From Clostridia bacterium (GTDB taxonomy: Bacteria; Bacillota; Clostridia; Christensenellales; UBA1242), in assembly GCA_017503005.1 (NCBI GenBank), contig JAFVTW010000015.1, forward strand, positions 20,146 to 84,145: a stretch of 64,000 nucleotides of DNA, given 5' to 3'. The notes beneath the pieces are model-generated. The model made no database searches. It saw only the letters and a list, made by a program, of their open reading frames with translations, and was not told the origin of the DNA. Positions 44,700-54,513 of this stretch are shown here, piece by piece. Within the stretch, counting starts at the first letter, position 1. Each line of letters starts with the position of its first letter. The position numbers and the translations under genes are program-made.

Positions 44700-47600
44700 A
44701 TGTTTAAATTTATCAAGAAAAAAGAAGCTGTTAAAATTTTCAAACATGCTAAGAAGAACTATGCTAGATATGAATCTGAGCATGTATATACTCCTTCTGA
44801 AACTGAACTTAACAATGCTCCTATGGGAGAATTTGGTACTAGTACATATACAAGTCCTAGTAAGATGAATGCTGACTTGGCACATCTATATACATTGACT
44901 TCTTTTGAAAGATCTAAGTCAAATATGAAAGAAGCATTAAAGGACTCATTTATTTCTACCAAAGCGAAAGAATATGCTTTAGTTCCAGAGGCTGTATCAG
45001 CTAAAATTTACGAACAAGTAAAAGATGATCCTGATGCAGTTGCTTCATATTTTGAAGAAGTTGTAGACAAGACAACTGGTGCTAAGTCTCTAAGAATGAG
45101 AGTTTCTGCTTACCAAACCTACCAAACTAAAGAAATATCAACATCTCTACAAATGAGTAATCAAACAAAGAGTGATATCAAAGGTTTTTACAATGAATTG
45201 GTTAAATTTGCTAAAAGAGAAATGAAGAGTGATGAAACATCATTGTCTGGTCATACATTCTTAGAATTTGTAACCGATATTGATGATACTTATCAAATAG
45301 CTAACAACTTTGCAGAGCCGGGCTCAGTTTTGGAGCAATACTCAGAGTTTGCCGATGTGCCAGTACCAGTGCTAGCAATGCATGCTATTATCTCTAGTGG
45401 TACTATTGATTTAAACAAAACCGGTGAGGTAAACAAAGTAAAGTTTAAACAATTAGTTAAACAACTAGAAAATGATAAACTTAGAAATCTTGTTTGTGAA
45501 ATCTGTGGACTACAGGTAGAAGGAAATAAAGCTGTTCCTTATGAAAATGCTGATTATCCTGAAAGAGCACAAATTCTAAGAACAATGCTTCCTACATTTG
45601 TTAGATTTGAAAAACAACATAGTGAAATGTTTGAATTGAATGCTATCTATACAAAGCCAGAATACAAAGCTGCTATTGAGAAACTGCAAGCAGAATGTGA
45701 AGGCTATGTAGTAGATGCTATCAATAACAAAACGGTTCCAGTAAACATTTCTTCTAGATTACAAGAAGATGCTGAAAAATTTGTAGCTGAAATCGACAAA
45801 GAAAATATTCGTTTAGGCAAAAGAAAATCAGTAGACTATGTAGTAAGTAAACAACAATTAAGAGATATCAAACTTGTTGTAAAACAATTGGCAAATAATG
45901 CAAATATTGAAATTGTAAAAGCTACAATCGACCATTATTCTACACAATCAGTAGAACTTACTGAAGAAGTAAATAGTGTAATAGATAGTTTAAATCTTGA
46001 TCCAACTGAAAGAGAATTGGTTGAAAAACATATCAAGAGACAATTTAAACCAGCAAAAACTGTAGATTGTTTAGAAGAATATCCACATGATTTTGCAGTA
46101 ATTGCTAGCAATGCAGCAATGATTGCTAAAAAGCAAGCTTCAATTGTTGTAAAAACTGCTATGGAAGTAGCTAGTTATGGTGATTTGCCAGAGGAAGAAC
46201 AAGAAAAGCTATATGCAGAAATCTTTGCTAGAAACAACAAAGAAATTGATGACTTAGTTGATTTTAATAACAATGTATTGAAATTAGTTCAATTAAAAGA
46301 AGACTTAAGAGTATGGAATCATACAATGGGTCAAATTAAATTCCAAGGTTTGAGTGCTATTCAAGAAGTATATGACAAGAGAATCAAAGAGATTCAACAT
46401 TCTAAACACAAAGAAATTAGTGGTTACAAACTAGAGAAAAAAGAAGCTAATACAAAAATTAGTGAACAAAAGAATGATTTAAATACTACCTATGTAGATA
46501 GAGCGGAATTGTATCAAAAATTCTTTGCTAATAGATTTGATGCAAAAGTTAGAATTTATCTAAAGACCCTGGGTTATGGTGGTCTAAAAGGATTGCCTTT
46601 AGAGGAAATCAACAAACAAATTGAAATTTCTAAGAAGAAAATCCTTGCTACACCTGTTACTGAAAAGGGTGATAAAGGTACAATTAACCTAGATAAAATG
46701 GAAGAATTGTTTGTTTCTGAAATATTTAGAATTGCTAAAGGCGATGTAAAATTTAGAAACAAAAATAGACCTCAAGAACAAACAAATATGGAAGTTGCAG
46801 CACTTCAAGCATCATTGATTGATGGATATGCAAAGGGTGAAGGTGCGGCTGCTGGTATTATTGCAGACCTTAGGTCAGAGTTGAGTGGTGAAAAGAAAAT
46901 TTCTTTAGACCCTGCTGCTACTAAGATTGTAAGCGATATTAAAAGATGTAATGCTGATATAGCAACTTGTGAAAGAATAATTGAAGAACAAACAGCTATT
47001 AGAGATGCTGCTCAAAGAAATATTGATAATTATGAAGAGGATACAGCACTAAGAATTGCAAAACTAGATGCAGACAAGTCTGTAGCAGTTTCTGAAGTAA
47101 GAAGAGTAGAATTGATTCGTGATTATCAAAATATTCTAGAACATATCTTAGATGCAGAAGAAAGATTACAATCTGACTTCTTGACTGCTCAAGTTCCATC
47201 ACATGTTTCAAAATCTGATGCAAAGGGATACATCAAAGATAGAGATGTATATATCAATGAAGAGACAGCTATGATTGCTGCTGCTAGAAAAGAACTAGAA
47301 CATATCGAACAAATTGCTAAAGATGGATACAATCTTCAATTAGTAATCAATACAAACGAACAAGGGGCTCCTCAAGTTGATTTTCAATTAATTTCTGATC
47401 CTAGAAAAGATTTTGAAGATGTGGATGAAATGGGTAGAAGGGTAGAAAATCCTCAACCAAAAGCTGAAGAAGAAAAACAAGACGATATTCCTGTGTTTGA
47501 AGAAGAAAGTGATATAGTACAATTTGTAGATGCTGTTCACCATGTATCTATGATTGATAGATTACTAAGTGAAGAAACTCAACCTCAAGAAAAAGAACAA

Positions 47601-48962
47601 TTAGCTAAACAATTAATGCTTGATATTAAATTTAAGAATACAGGCAATTATTTAGAAGCTGCTAGAGGTTCGTTAGAAGCAATTAGAGAACAAGAACAAC
47701 TAAGAGCTTACGAGATAGCTATCCGTCAAGGTGAACCTGGAACAGAGGCTAGAACTCAATTTGTAGCAGGTTGTACTCAAGAGTATATTGGACAACAAGA
47801 AATTCCTGAAGAAGAGTTGGAAGCAGTGACAGCTGATGCTAGTACAAGATTTGATGCTATCATTACATCTTGTCAGGAAGCAGAAAAGAATAGACAAGCT
47901 GAAGCTCAATCACATCAAGTGCCACAACAATCAAATCCTGAAGCTGGTGACAGCCAAGTACAATCTGAGCCTGCTCAACAACAAGAAAAAAAATCAAAAG
48001 CAAAATCTGCAGGAAAGCTTAATTATTCAATTAAAGGTGTTGAAAAAGCAGTAAAATGTTTGGGTAGAATGATAGATATACTTGATGCTCAAATAAAAAA
48101 AGACAAAGCAGCAGCTAAAGCTGCGGCAGAAAGAGCGGCACAAGACGAAAGACAAAGACAAGAAGCCGAAAGACAAAGAGCTCCACAAGTAGATGCTGAA
48201 ATTCAAACCCCTCCAGTAATTGATGAAACAAACTTCTTAGGTCCTGACACTCCTCCAGTAGTAGAAGAGGAAGAAGAAAAAGATAATAATGGAAATCCAC
48301 CAGTTGTAGAAGAAAGAGACATTATGAAAGATGCTCTACTTAGAAAAGCATATTTAACAACTGTTCATGCTGAATTAGCTGCGGTTGTTGGAACTATGGA
48401 TAAAGAGCAAACAGCTGCATTGTTCAAAGAGTTAGATATCACAATTGAAACAGAGTCTCTAAAAGATAAGACTCCTCAAGAAATTGTTCAAATCTTACAA
48501 GATAAAGGTATTCCACTAGATAAGCAACAAAAGGCTATTACTCTACAAGTATCTACTATCAAAAATGCTGGAATCAATGAAAATGGTCAATTAGTAAATG
48601 ATAGAGGTGTGCTAGTAGAAAATCGTCTATATGCTAGATATGTAGAGGGTGATCCACAAGTAGTTGCAGAAGAAATAGAAGCTACTACAAGTAAGAAAAA
48701 ACAAAAATTTGTTTTAAGAAACTTGATTATACATGCTTTGGGTAAGGGAGTTATTGACCCTGAAACTGTAAAAGCTAGAAGTGCAGAATTGGGTGAATTG
48801 TTAACTCAAAATGGTTATGAAATTACAGAAGAAAATATAGATAAGCTTGTGACAGGGGAGTTGAAAAAAGACGATACCCCCATAATTCAGGGCTTCAATG
48901 AGAAAACTAGACAAGATGCTCAAAAGAATGTCCCTCAACAACAAAGAACAGCAGGTAATTAA
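44700..48962 (+). CDS. Large helical cytoplasmic protein linked to the T4SS-like genes
   Basis: A 1420-residue protein that I do not recognise. It has no signal peptide or transmembrane segment and is dominated by Lys, Glu, Gln and Ala, predicting long helices. Coiled-coil-like stretches include KEISGYKLEKKEANTKISEQ (about residue 580) and ERIIEEQTAIRDAAQRNID (about residue 770). Residues about 1090-1220 are low-complexity, with AAAKAAAERAAQDERQRQEAERQ and then Pro/Glu-rich PPVVEEEEE. A C-terminal helical domain starts near residue 1225. It follows virB4 and precedes a 78-residue gene. It might be a scaffold, cargo or effector of the secretion-like system; this is inference from position only. 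Confidence 0.75.
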   Translation: MFKFIKKKEAVKIFKHAKKNYARYESEHVYTPSETELNNAPMGEFGTSTYTSPSKMNADLAHLYTLTSFERSKSNMKEALKDSFISTKAKEYALVPEAVSAKIYEQVKDDPDAVASYFEEVVDKTTGAKSLRMRVSAYQTYQTKEISTSLQMSNQTKSDIKGFYNELVKFAKREMKSDETSLSGHTFLEFVTDIDDTYQIANNFAEPGSVLEQYSEFADVPVPVLAMHAIISSGTIDLNKTGEVNKVKFKQLVKQLENDKLRNLVCEICGLQVEGNKAVPYENADYPERAQILRTMLPTFVRFEKQHSEMFELNAIYTKPEYKAAIEKLQAECEGYVVDAINNKTVPVNISSRLQEDAEKFVAEIDKENIRLGKRKSVDYVVSKQQLRDIKLVVKQLANNANIEIVKATIDHYSTQSVELTEEVNSVIDSLNLDPTERELVEKHIKRQFKPAKTVDCLEEYPHDFAVIASNAAMIAKKQASIVVKTAMEVASYGDLPEEEQEKLYAEIFARNNKEIDDLVDFNNNVLKLVQLKEDLRVWNHTMGQIKFQGLSAIQEVYDKRIKEIQHSKHKEISGYKLEKKEANTKISEQKNDLNTTYVDRAELYQKFFANRFDAKVRIYLKTLGYGGLKGLPLEEINKQIEISKKKILATPVTEKGDKGTINLDKMEELFVSEIFRIAKGDVKFRNKNRPQEQTNMEVAALQASLIDGYAKGEGAAAGIIADLRSELSGEKKISLDPAATKIVSDIKRCNADIATCERIIEEQTAIRDAAQRNIDNYEEDTALRIAKLDADKSVAVSEVRRVELIRDYQNILEHILDAEERLQSDFLTAQVPSHVSKSDAKGYIKDRDVYINEETAMIAAARKELEHIEQIAKDGYNLQLVINTNEQGAPQVDFQLISDPRKDFEDVDEMGRRVENPQPKAEEEKQDDIPVFEEESDIVQFVDAVHHVSMIDRLLSEETQPQEKEQLAKQLMLDIKFKNTGNYLEAARGSLEAIREQEQLRAYEIAIRQGEPGTEARTQFVAGCTQEYIGQQEIPEEELEAVTADASTRFDAIITSCQEAEKNRQAEAQSHQVPQQSNPEAGDSQVQSEPAQQQEKKSKAKSAGKLNYSIKGVEKAVKCLGRMIDILDAQIKKDKAAAKAAAERAAQDERQRQEAERQRAPQVDAEIQTPPVIDETNFLGPDTPPVVEEEEEKDNNGNPPVVEERDIMKDALLRKAYLTTVHAELAAVVGTMDKEQTAALFKELDITIETESLKDKTPQEIVQILQDKGIPLDKQQKAITLQVSTIKNAGINENGQLVNDRGVLVENRLYARYVEGDPQVVAEEIEATTSKKKQKFVLRNLIIHALGKGVIDPETVKARSAELGELLTQNGYEITEENIDKLVTGELKKDDTPIIQGFNEKTRQDAQKNVPQQQRTAGN

Positions 48963-48979
48963 TAAATAGGAGATTGGTT

Positions 48980-49216
48980 ATGGCAACAAATGTAAATATG
49001 TACAAATTTGAAGTTATTGAAGGTATAATCAAGGCTATTGATTTTAAAACTAAAGAAGAAGTTGTAAATCTTGCAAAGAAAATGATGGATGCTGCTAAAA
49101 ACAATCCAAAATATTCTGATGCTGTAAAAAATGCTTTTAAAGAAGCATACGAAGAGCTAAGTGCAGAAGATTTAACTTTAGAAAATCTTTACGAAATTAA
49201 AAATATGCTAGATTAG
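48980..49216 (+). CDS. Small helical protein, 78 residues
   Basis: Unknown function. The sequence MATNVNMYKFEVIEGIIKAIDFKTKEEVVNLAKKMMDAAKNNP is predicted to be all-helical, cytoplasmic and mildly acidic. It starts 17 bases after the 1420-residue gene. aggag lies 7 bases before the ATG, which is why the ATG at 48980 is chosen over the in-frame TTG at 48974. The shared operon and small size suggest a partner or chaperone of the large protein. A strong terminator follows. Confidence 0.72.
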   Translation: MATNVNMYKFEVIEGIIKAIDFKTKEEVVNLAKKMMDAAKNNPKYSDAVKNAFKEAYEELSAEDLTLENLYEIKNMLD

Positions 49217-49220
49217 TATA

Positions 49221-49252
49221 AAAAGAACACCAGTTTGCTGGTGTTCTTTTTT
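49221..49252 (+). terminator. Terminator after the 78-residue gene
   Basis: The stem aagaacaccag / ctggtgttctt has a tttg loop and a T run. Confidence 0.94.
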
Positions 49253-49267
49253 GTTGTTTTATTTAAA

Positions 49268-49294
49268 GAAAAACTCCTATATTTAGGAGTTTTT
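49268..49294 (-). terminator. fba terminator
   Basis: The stem aaaaactcct / aggagttttt has a loop of about 6 bases. On the minus strand it lies directly after the stop of the aldolase gene. Confidence 0.9.
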
Positions 49295-49295
49295 G

Positions 49296-50222
49296 TTATG
49301 CTTTGTGAGCACTATTAAATACGGAAATCATTTTATTTTTAACAACTTCTGTCACATATTTTTTGCCTTGTTTTAGATAGTCTCTAAGGTCTACTGTTTC
49401 TGGTTTTGTATTTAGGATTTCTCTAATACCAGCTGTAAATGCTATTCTTAGATCGCTATCAACATTTACTTTTACCACATTATGTTTTGTAGTTGCAACT
49501 TGAAGCATTTCTTCTGGAATGCCGTTTGCACCTTTTAGTTTTGCACCATATTGCTCTGCTAATTTAACCATGTCTTGTGGAATTGAACTAGCTCCGTGTA
49601 GTACTAGTGGAAAACCTGGTAGTAATGCTTCGATTTGTTCTAGTATATCAAATCTAAGTTTTGCTTCACCAGCAAATTTGTGTGTCCCGTGGCTAGTACC
49701 TATAGCTATAGCTAAGCTATCTACACCGGTTCTTTCTACAAATTCTTTAGCTTGTTGAGGATTAGTGTATTTTGCATCATCACTAGAAGCACTTACTTCA
49801 TCTTCTACACCAGCTAGTACACCAAGTTCTGCTTCTACAGTTACATTTTTTGAATGAGCATATTCTACTACTTGTTTTGTAAGAGCAATATTCTCTTCAA
49901 AAGGTAGAGAACTAGCATCTATCATTACATTTGTAAATCCATTGTCGATAGCATTTTTGCAATCTTCAAAAGTTTTGCCGTGGTCTAGGTTTAGTATAAC
50001 TTGTAGGTTGTCGGCTTTTGCTTGTACCATAGCGGCTATTTCCTTGATACCTGCATACTTTATGGCACCAGTACTGCATTGAACGATTACAGGGCTATTT
50101 AGCTCTGTGGCAGCATCTAAGATAGCAGATAATGTTTCTAGATTGACAAAGTTGAATGCACCTATGGCATAGTTGTTTTCTATTGCATGTTTAAAAAGTT
50201 GTTTTGAATTTTGTAATCCCAT
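49296..50222 (-). CDS. fba: Class II fructose-bisphosphate aldolase
   Basis: A 308-residue zinc-dependent aldolase of the FbaA/GatY family. Motifs are the N-terminal AIGAFNFVNLETL, the zinc-site NLDHGKTFEDC (His near residue 82), DASSLPFEENI, VEAELGVLAGVEDEV, AIGTSHGTHKF and LHGASSIP. It cleaves fructose 1,6-bisphosphate to triose phosphates and fits with pfkA and gap in this window. The related tagatose-bisphosphate aldolases cannot be excluded by sequence alone. aaggag is well placed before the ATG. Confidence 0.93.
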   Translation of the reverse strand: MGLQNSKQLFKHAIENNYAIGAFNFVNLETLSAILDAATELNSPVIVQCSTGAIKYAGIKEIAAMVQAKADNLQVILNLDHGKTFEDCKNAIDNGFTNVMIDASSLPFEENIALTKQVVEYAHSKNVTVEAELGVLAGVEDEVSASSDDAKYTNPQQAKEFVERTGVDSLAIAIGTSHGTHKFAGEAKLRFDILEQIEALLPGFPLVLHGASSIPQDMVKLAEQYGAKLKGANGIPEEMLQVATTKHNVVKVNVDSDLRIAFTAGIREILNTKPETVDLRDYLKQGKKYVTEVVKNKMISVFNSAHKA

Positions 50223-50250
50223 ATGTTACTCCTTTTTTGTTTACAAATAA

Positions 50251-50279
50251 ATTGTAAAATATTAAGGTTTTATTAGCAA
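50251..50279 (-). promoter_or_regulatory. fba promoter
   Basis: On the minus strand TTGCTA (50279-50274), a 17-base spacer and TACAAT (50256-50251). The leader is about 25 bases, with aaggag. Confidence 0.78.
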
Positions 50280-50394
50280 TTAAAATGCAATAAAATTGCA
50301 AAAATTTCTTAAAAAAACTCTTATTGTTTGCTAAAAACGAAAAAAATATATATACTATAAAAAAATAGTAAAATTAGAAGTGTGGGGGAAGATT

Positions 50395-51285
50395 ATGAAA
50401 TTCGGTTTTATTGTACCACTTTTAGACGAATATGATATTGAAAAGGCATACGAAACTATTGCTAAAGCATGTAAGGAAACCAAGGCTAATTTTGATTTGA
50501 TTTTTGCTTTAAATTCAAAGTTGAGTGCTGTTTTTACTAAAATTAGAAATGTATATGTAGAGAACAAAGCTGTTAAAGCTTTTATGGTAGATCGTCCTGT
50601 AGATCAACATAAACTTATTACTTTGGCTATGGAAAAATGTGAAGATTATGATGCTACCATTATTTACTCTGGCAAAGAAGAAATGAATGCTGATGTTATC
50701 AAAGCATTTATTACTAGTTATGAAGCCGGCAACAAAATTGTGTATCTTAAGAAAGTTTATCGTGGATTTAAGAAAGTTGCTACTGCAATTAAATCTATGT
50801 TCTATAAGCTAGGTATTAAATTGTTAGGTGTATACAAAGATATTAATGCTGAAACAGATATTCAACTTTTAGATGCTGATGTAGTAAAGACTATCAATCA
50901 ATTACCAGGTAAAAATCGTCAATTAAGAACACTTGATTCTTTATTGTACTATACAACTGATATTATTCATTTGGAAGTAGATTCAAAAGAAGTTATCAAT
51001 CCTAACTACAACCCTAAAGATAAAACTTACAAGAAAAATGCTGTAGTTGCTGGTGTAAGTTTGGGTGTAGGACTAGTATGTGCAGTGCTTAGTGTAGTTG
51101 CACTAGCTGTTAAGTGGAACTGGTTCTATATGATTCATGTAGTATTGTGGCTATTATTTGCTGTTGGTCTATTGTTAGCTTTGGTATTTGATACTAGAAA
51201 AATATTGACTCATAGAGCTGGTAAAAATGTAGAACCTAGCGAATTAGTATCTCTAAAAGACAAAATAGAATATTACAATATCTAA
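50395..51285 (+). CDS. Degenerate GT2 glycosyltransferase-like membrane protein
   Basis: A protein of about 296 residues. The first 220 resemble the polyprenol-phosphate mannosyl/glucosyltransferase GT-A fold: FIVPLLDEYD at the start, then RGFKKVATAIKSMFYKLGIKLLGVYKDINAETDIQLLDADVVKTINQLPGKN, which is the family's late conserved block. The DxD sugar-nucleotide/metal motif expected around residues 90-100 is replaced by IIYSGKEEM. Two transmembrane helices follow (AVVAGVSLGVGLVCAVLSVVALAV and MIHVVLWLLFAVGLLLALVF). It may be inactive or altered in activity. The ATG at 50395 follows ggggga by about 5 bases; the GTG at 50380 lies upstream of that site. Confidence 0.68.
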   Translation: MKFGFIVPLLDEYDIEKAYETIAKACKETKANFDLIFALNSKLSAVFTKIRNVYVENKAVKAFMVDRPVDQHKLITLAMEKCEDYDATIIYSGKEEMNADVIKAFITSYEAGNKIVYLKKVYRGFKKVATAIKSMFYKLGIKLLGVYKDINAETDIQLLDADVVKTINQLPGKNRQLRTLDSLLYYTTDIIHLEVDSKEVINPNYNPKDKTYKKNAVVAGVSLGVGLVCAVLSVVALAVKWNWFYMIHVVLWLLFAVGLLLALVFDTRKILTHRAGKNVEPSELVSLKDKIEYYNI

Positions 51286-51317
51286 TATGTAAATATTACA
51301 ATTTAAAAACTATATGA

Positions 51318-51344
51318 TGCACTGCTTTAATTATAAGTAGTGCA
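51318..51344 (+). promoter_or_regulatory. Hairpin in the gap before the LRR gene
   Basis: The 10-bp stem tgcactgctt (51318-51327) / aagtagtgca (51335-51344) includes one G-U pair. There is no T run after it, so it is a leader structure or weak terminator. Confidence 0.45.
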
Positions 51345-51368
51345 TTATTACTCTCAAAGGAAATTATT

Positions 51369-53297
51369 ATGGATTTTTTTGATAATCAAGATGACAATTC
51401 AAAAACAAATGAAGTCTTGTTAGATCAAGTAATGGCACAGCACAAAAAGAGAGAGGATAAGCATAATATTAAAAAGGGCTATTTGTTAAGTAGAAAGGTA
51501 GGTCCTGTAAGTAATCCGTATGCAAAAGATGAGGGAACTATAAAAAATGATATTCCTTCTCCTCCTAGACAATTAAGTGAACCATTGTTTGTGGTTGGTA
51601 ATAAGAAATATTCTAATAAGCCAAATACAAGAAAGGAAAGTACCGAAGTTGTAAAGAGAATTATAGTTGTTTTGGCTGTACTTGTAATTATTTTGACAGC
51701 TATACTAGTAACTATATTTTTTATGGATGTTCACACAATTGATTTTGTTTGTGGCAATATGGGCGGTATTACTATTTATGACAAAAATAGGACAGAATTA
51801 GACTCGTTATCGTTAAGGCTTAACCAAAGTGCTTCGTTTAAGATTGAATTAAAACAAAACTATACAGACTCCGAAATTCAAGTGTTGTACAACAATGTAG
51901 AAATAAAACCAGATAAAGATGGCTTCTACACAGTTAAATATACAGGTGAGGGTGGAGAAATTAGAATCATGGGTGTAATGGAAAATCAATATACTGTTAC
52001 AACTAAGGGGTATGGTGATTTAAAAATATATACTCAGGATACTAATGGTGCTTTTTCAAAAGATATTACAGATGTTGGTATAACAAAAGCTGTAAATGAA
52101 AAAATACAATTTAAAGTATATGATACAAAGAAAAGTCAATATGTAAAAGCTCCGTATGCGAGTGTATATTTGGACGACAAACTATTGACTGCGACAAACG
52201 ATATTTTTGAGGCAACATTCACTAAAAATTGTAAATTGAATGTATACAACTTTAGTCCATTTGAATACTTTACTTTTAGTCCTGTATACGACCCAAATAA
52301 TGCAAATTCTATTATTGGTTACAATCTTATAAATGTGACACAATTAGGGCTACAATCGCCTGTTTTAGCATTGCCTACAGTATATAATGGTTTACCAGTA
52401 ACATATACTCTAAATGGCAATGATTATTATCCTGAAATAAAAGAATTGATAGTAAATGCTAATATGATTACAAATTATGAAATGTTTGATATGTTTAGCG
52501 ATTTAGAAAAAATTGTGATTATAGAGCATCAAGATTCTGGACTGTATTCTCAAGATGGATTACTTTATAATAGAGTAGTAACTCCTTCGACAGTAGCTGG
52601 TGTAGATGATGTTGTTAAGGTGCAGCTAATCAAATGTCCAAGTGGTTATGGTAAGGATTTGGCAGAAGGTGCTAGAATACTTGCTATAAATCCTGACGAA
52701 ATTTGTGAAGGTGCATTTTACAAAATTAATTATCTAAAAACCATTTCTATGGGTGACAAGGTTGTTAGAATTGAGCCTCTTGCTTTCTTTAATGATGGTG
52801 TAGGTCAAAAGTATTCATTTGTTTTCAATAATAATACACATTTTAAAGTAGAAAATAATGTTATATATTCTGCTAGTGGGGATATAATTGTTGCTGCACA
52901 ATTTGCTGAAGGTGAGTTTGTAGTGCCAAATGGAGCAGTTTTGGAAGATTGTGCATTGAGATATAGTGGTATTACCAAGTTGGTATTTGAAGGCGAAGCT
53001 ACAATCCCTCTACAATCATTTGTAGGAATGAGACAATTAACAGAAATTGTAATGCCTAAAAACTTAGCTTATTTAGGGGTGTTAGAATTTTTTGACTGCA
53101 ATAATCTAAAAATATTAAACTTGGAAAATGTTGAGATAATGCCAGAAATCAATCCTAATGCATTACTATTTTTAGAAAAATTAGAAAAAATCGTTGTTCC
53201 TTATGATATGTATGATGAATATTTGACAGAATATGCAAGTGCACCATTTATAGGACTTATTATACAAGGCGAAAATGATGATGCTATTGTAGTATAA
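51369..53297 (+). CDS. Membrane-anchored leucine-rich repeat (BspA-like) protein
   Basis: A 642-residue protein with type II topology: a polar cytoplasmic N-terminus of about 93 residues, one transmembrane helix (VVKRIIVVLAVLVIILTAILVTIFFM) and an extracellular remainder. Residues about 120-310 are beta-rich. From about residue 330 LRR_5/BspA-type units appear: LPTVYNGLPVTYTLNGNDYYPEIKELIV, ICEGAFYKINYLKTISMGDKVVRIEPLAFF, and CALRYSGITKLVFEGEATIPLQSFVGMRQLTEIVMP. Such proteins often mediate surface contacts. aaagg precedes the ATG. It starts 83 bases after the glycosyltransferase-like gene. Confidence 0.82.
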   Translation: MDFFDNQDDNSKTNEVLLDQVMAQHKKREDKHNIKKGYLLSRKVGPVSNPYAKDEGTIKNDIPSPPRQLSEPLFVVGNKKYSNKPNTRKESTEVVKRIIVVLAVLVIILTAILVTIFFMDVHTIDFVCGNMGGITIYDKNRTELDSLSLRLNQSASFKIELKQNYTDSEIQVLYNNVEIKPDKDGFYTVKYTGEGGEIRIMGVMENQYTVTTKGYGDLKIYTQDTNGAFSKDITDVGITKAVNEKIQFKVYDTKKSQYVKAPYASVYLDDKLLTATNDIFEATFTKNCKLNVYNFSPFEYFTFSPVYDPNNANSIIGYNLINVTQLGLQSPVLALPTVYNGLPVTYTLNGNDYYPEIKELIVNANMITNYEMFDMFSDLEKIVIIEHQDSGLYSQDGLLYNRVVTPSTVAGVDDVVKVQLIKCPSGYGKDLAEGARILAINPDEICEGAFYKINYLKTISMGDKVVRIEPLAFFNDGVGQKYSFVFNNNTHFKVENNVIYSASGDIIVAAQFAEGEFVVPNGAVLEDCALRYSGITKLVFEGEATIPLQSFVGMRQLTEIVMPKNLAYLGVLEFFDCNNLKILNLENVEIMPEINPNALLFLEKLEKIVVPYDMYDEYLTEYASAPFIGLIIQGENDDAIVV

Positions 53298-53303
53298 CAA
53301 CTA

Positions 53304-53365
53304 TAAAAGAATTTAAAATTTGTAAGATAATAGAAATGTCTTTAAATTTTAGATTCTTTTTTTGT
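53304..53365 (+). terminator. Terminator after the LRR gene
   Basis: A long stem of about 17 bp with one mismatch (aaaagaatttaaaattt against ttaaattttagattctttt) has a 19-base loop and ends in a T run. Confidence 0.85.
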
Positions 53366-53435
53366 TTATAAGTTTTCAAAATTTGGAAAAATAATATAAT
53401 ATATATGTATTAGAGTTAATTTTTAGGAGAGGAAT

Positions 53436-54513
53436 ATGGACGGAAAACAAAGATTGGCAGAACAAATAGTTAATTATTCACTTGCTGTAAAAAGTGGTGA
53501 AAAGGTTTTGATACAATATAGTGATTGTGATAACGACTTTTTGGAATGTATACAAAAAGAGGTTTTTAAAGTAAAAGCATTCCCATTTTTTAAGAATGTA
53601 AATAGAGCTTTACAAAGAAATCAAATGATGTTTGGTAATGAAGAGTTGTTTCAAGCAATGGTGGAGAATGATAGACAAATGTACGAAAGTGCAGATTGTG
53701 TCGTGCTTATAGGTGGTGCAAACAATATATATGAATATGCACAAGTTAGTGCAGACCAAAAAACAAAGTATGACAAGATTTATACACAACAAATTCATTT
53801 TGATATTAGAATAAAAAAGAGATGGGTACTACTTCGTTATCCTACTCCTAGCTTCGCACAATTGTCTAATATGGGTACTAAAGAATTTGAGAAGTATTTC
53901 TTTGATGTGTGTGGTTTAGATTATGGCAAAATGGACAAGGCTAGCCACAAACTAAAAGAGTATATGGAAAAGACTGACAAAGTAAGAATTGTTACTCCTG
54001 GCACAAATTTGGAGTTTAGCATAAAGGGTCTGCCTGCTATAATATGTAGTGGTCAATGTAATTTGCCTGATGGCGAAGTATACACAGCTCCAGTCAAAGA
54101 AAGTATAAATGGTGAAATTACATTTAATGTTCCTGCAATGAATGGTGGGTTTAAATTTGAAAATATTTGGTTAAAATTTGAAAATGGTAAAGTTGTAGAT
54201 TTTAGTTGCAACAATAATGCCGAATTTGAGAAACTATTAGACCTAGATGAAGGTAGCAGATATGTGGGAGAGTTTGCATTAGGAATAAATCCATATGTGA
54301 CCAAAAGCATGAATGACATCTTGTTTGATGAGAAAATGTGTGGAAGTTTGCATATGGCATTAGGTTGCTCATATGATGATTGTGACAATACAAACAAGAG
54401 TGTTCTTCACTGGGATTTGATACTAAACCAAACTAAAGAATTCGGTGGTGGCGAAATTTGGTTTGATGGTGTAAAAATTAGAGAAAATGGTGCATTCATA
54501 GTGCCTGAATTAG

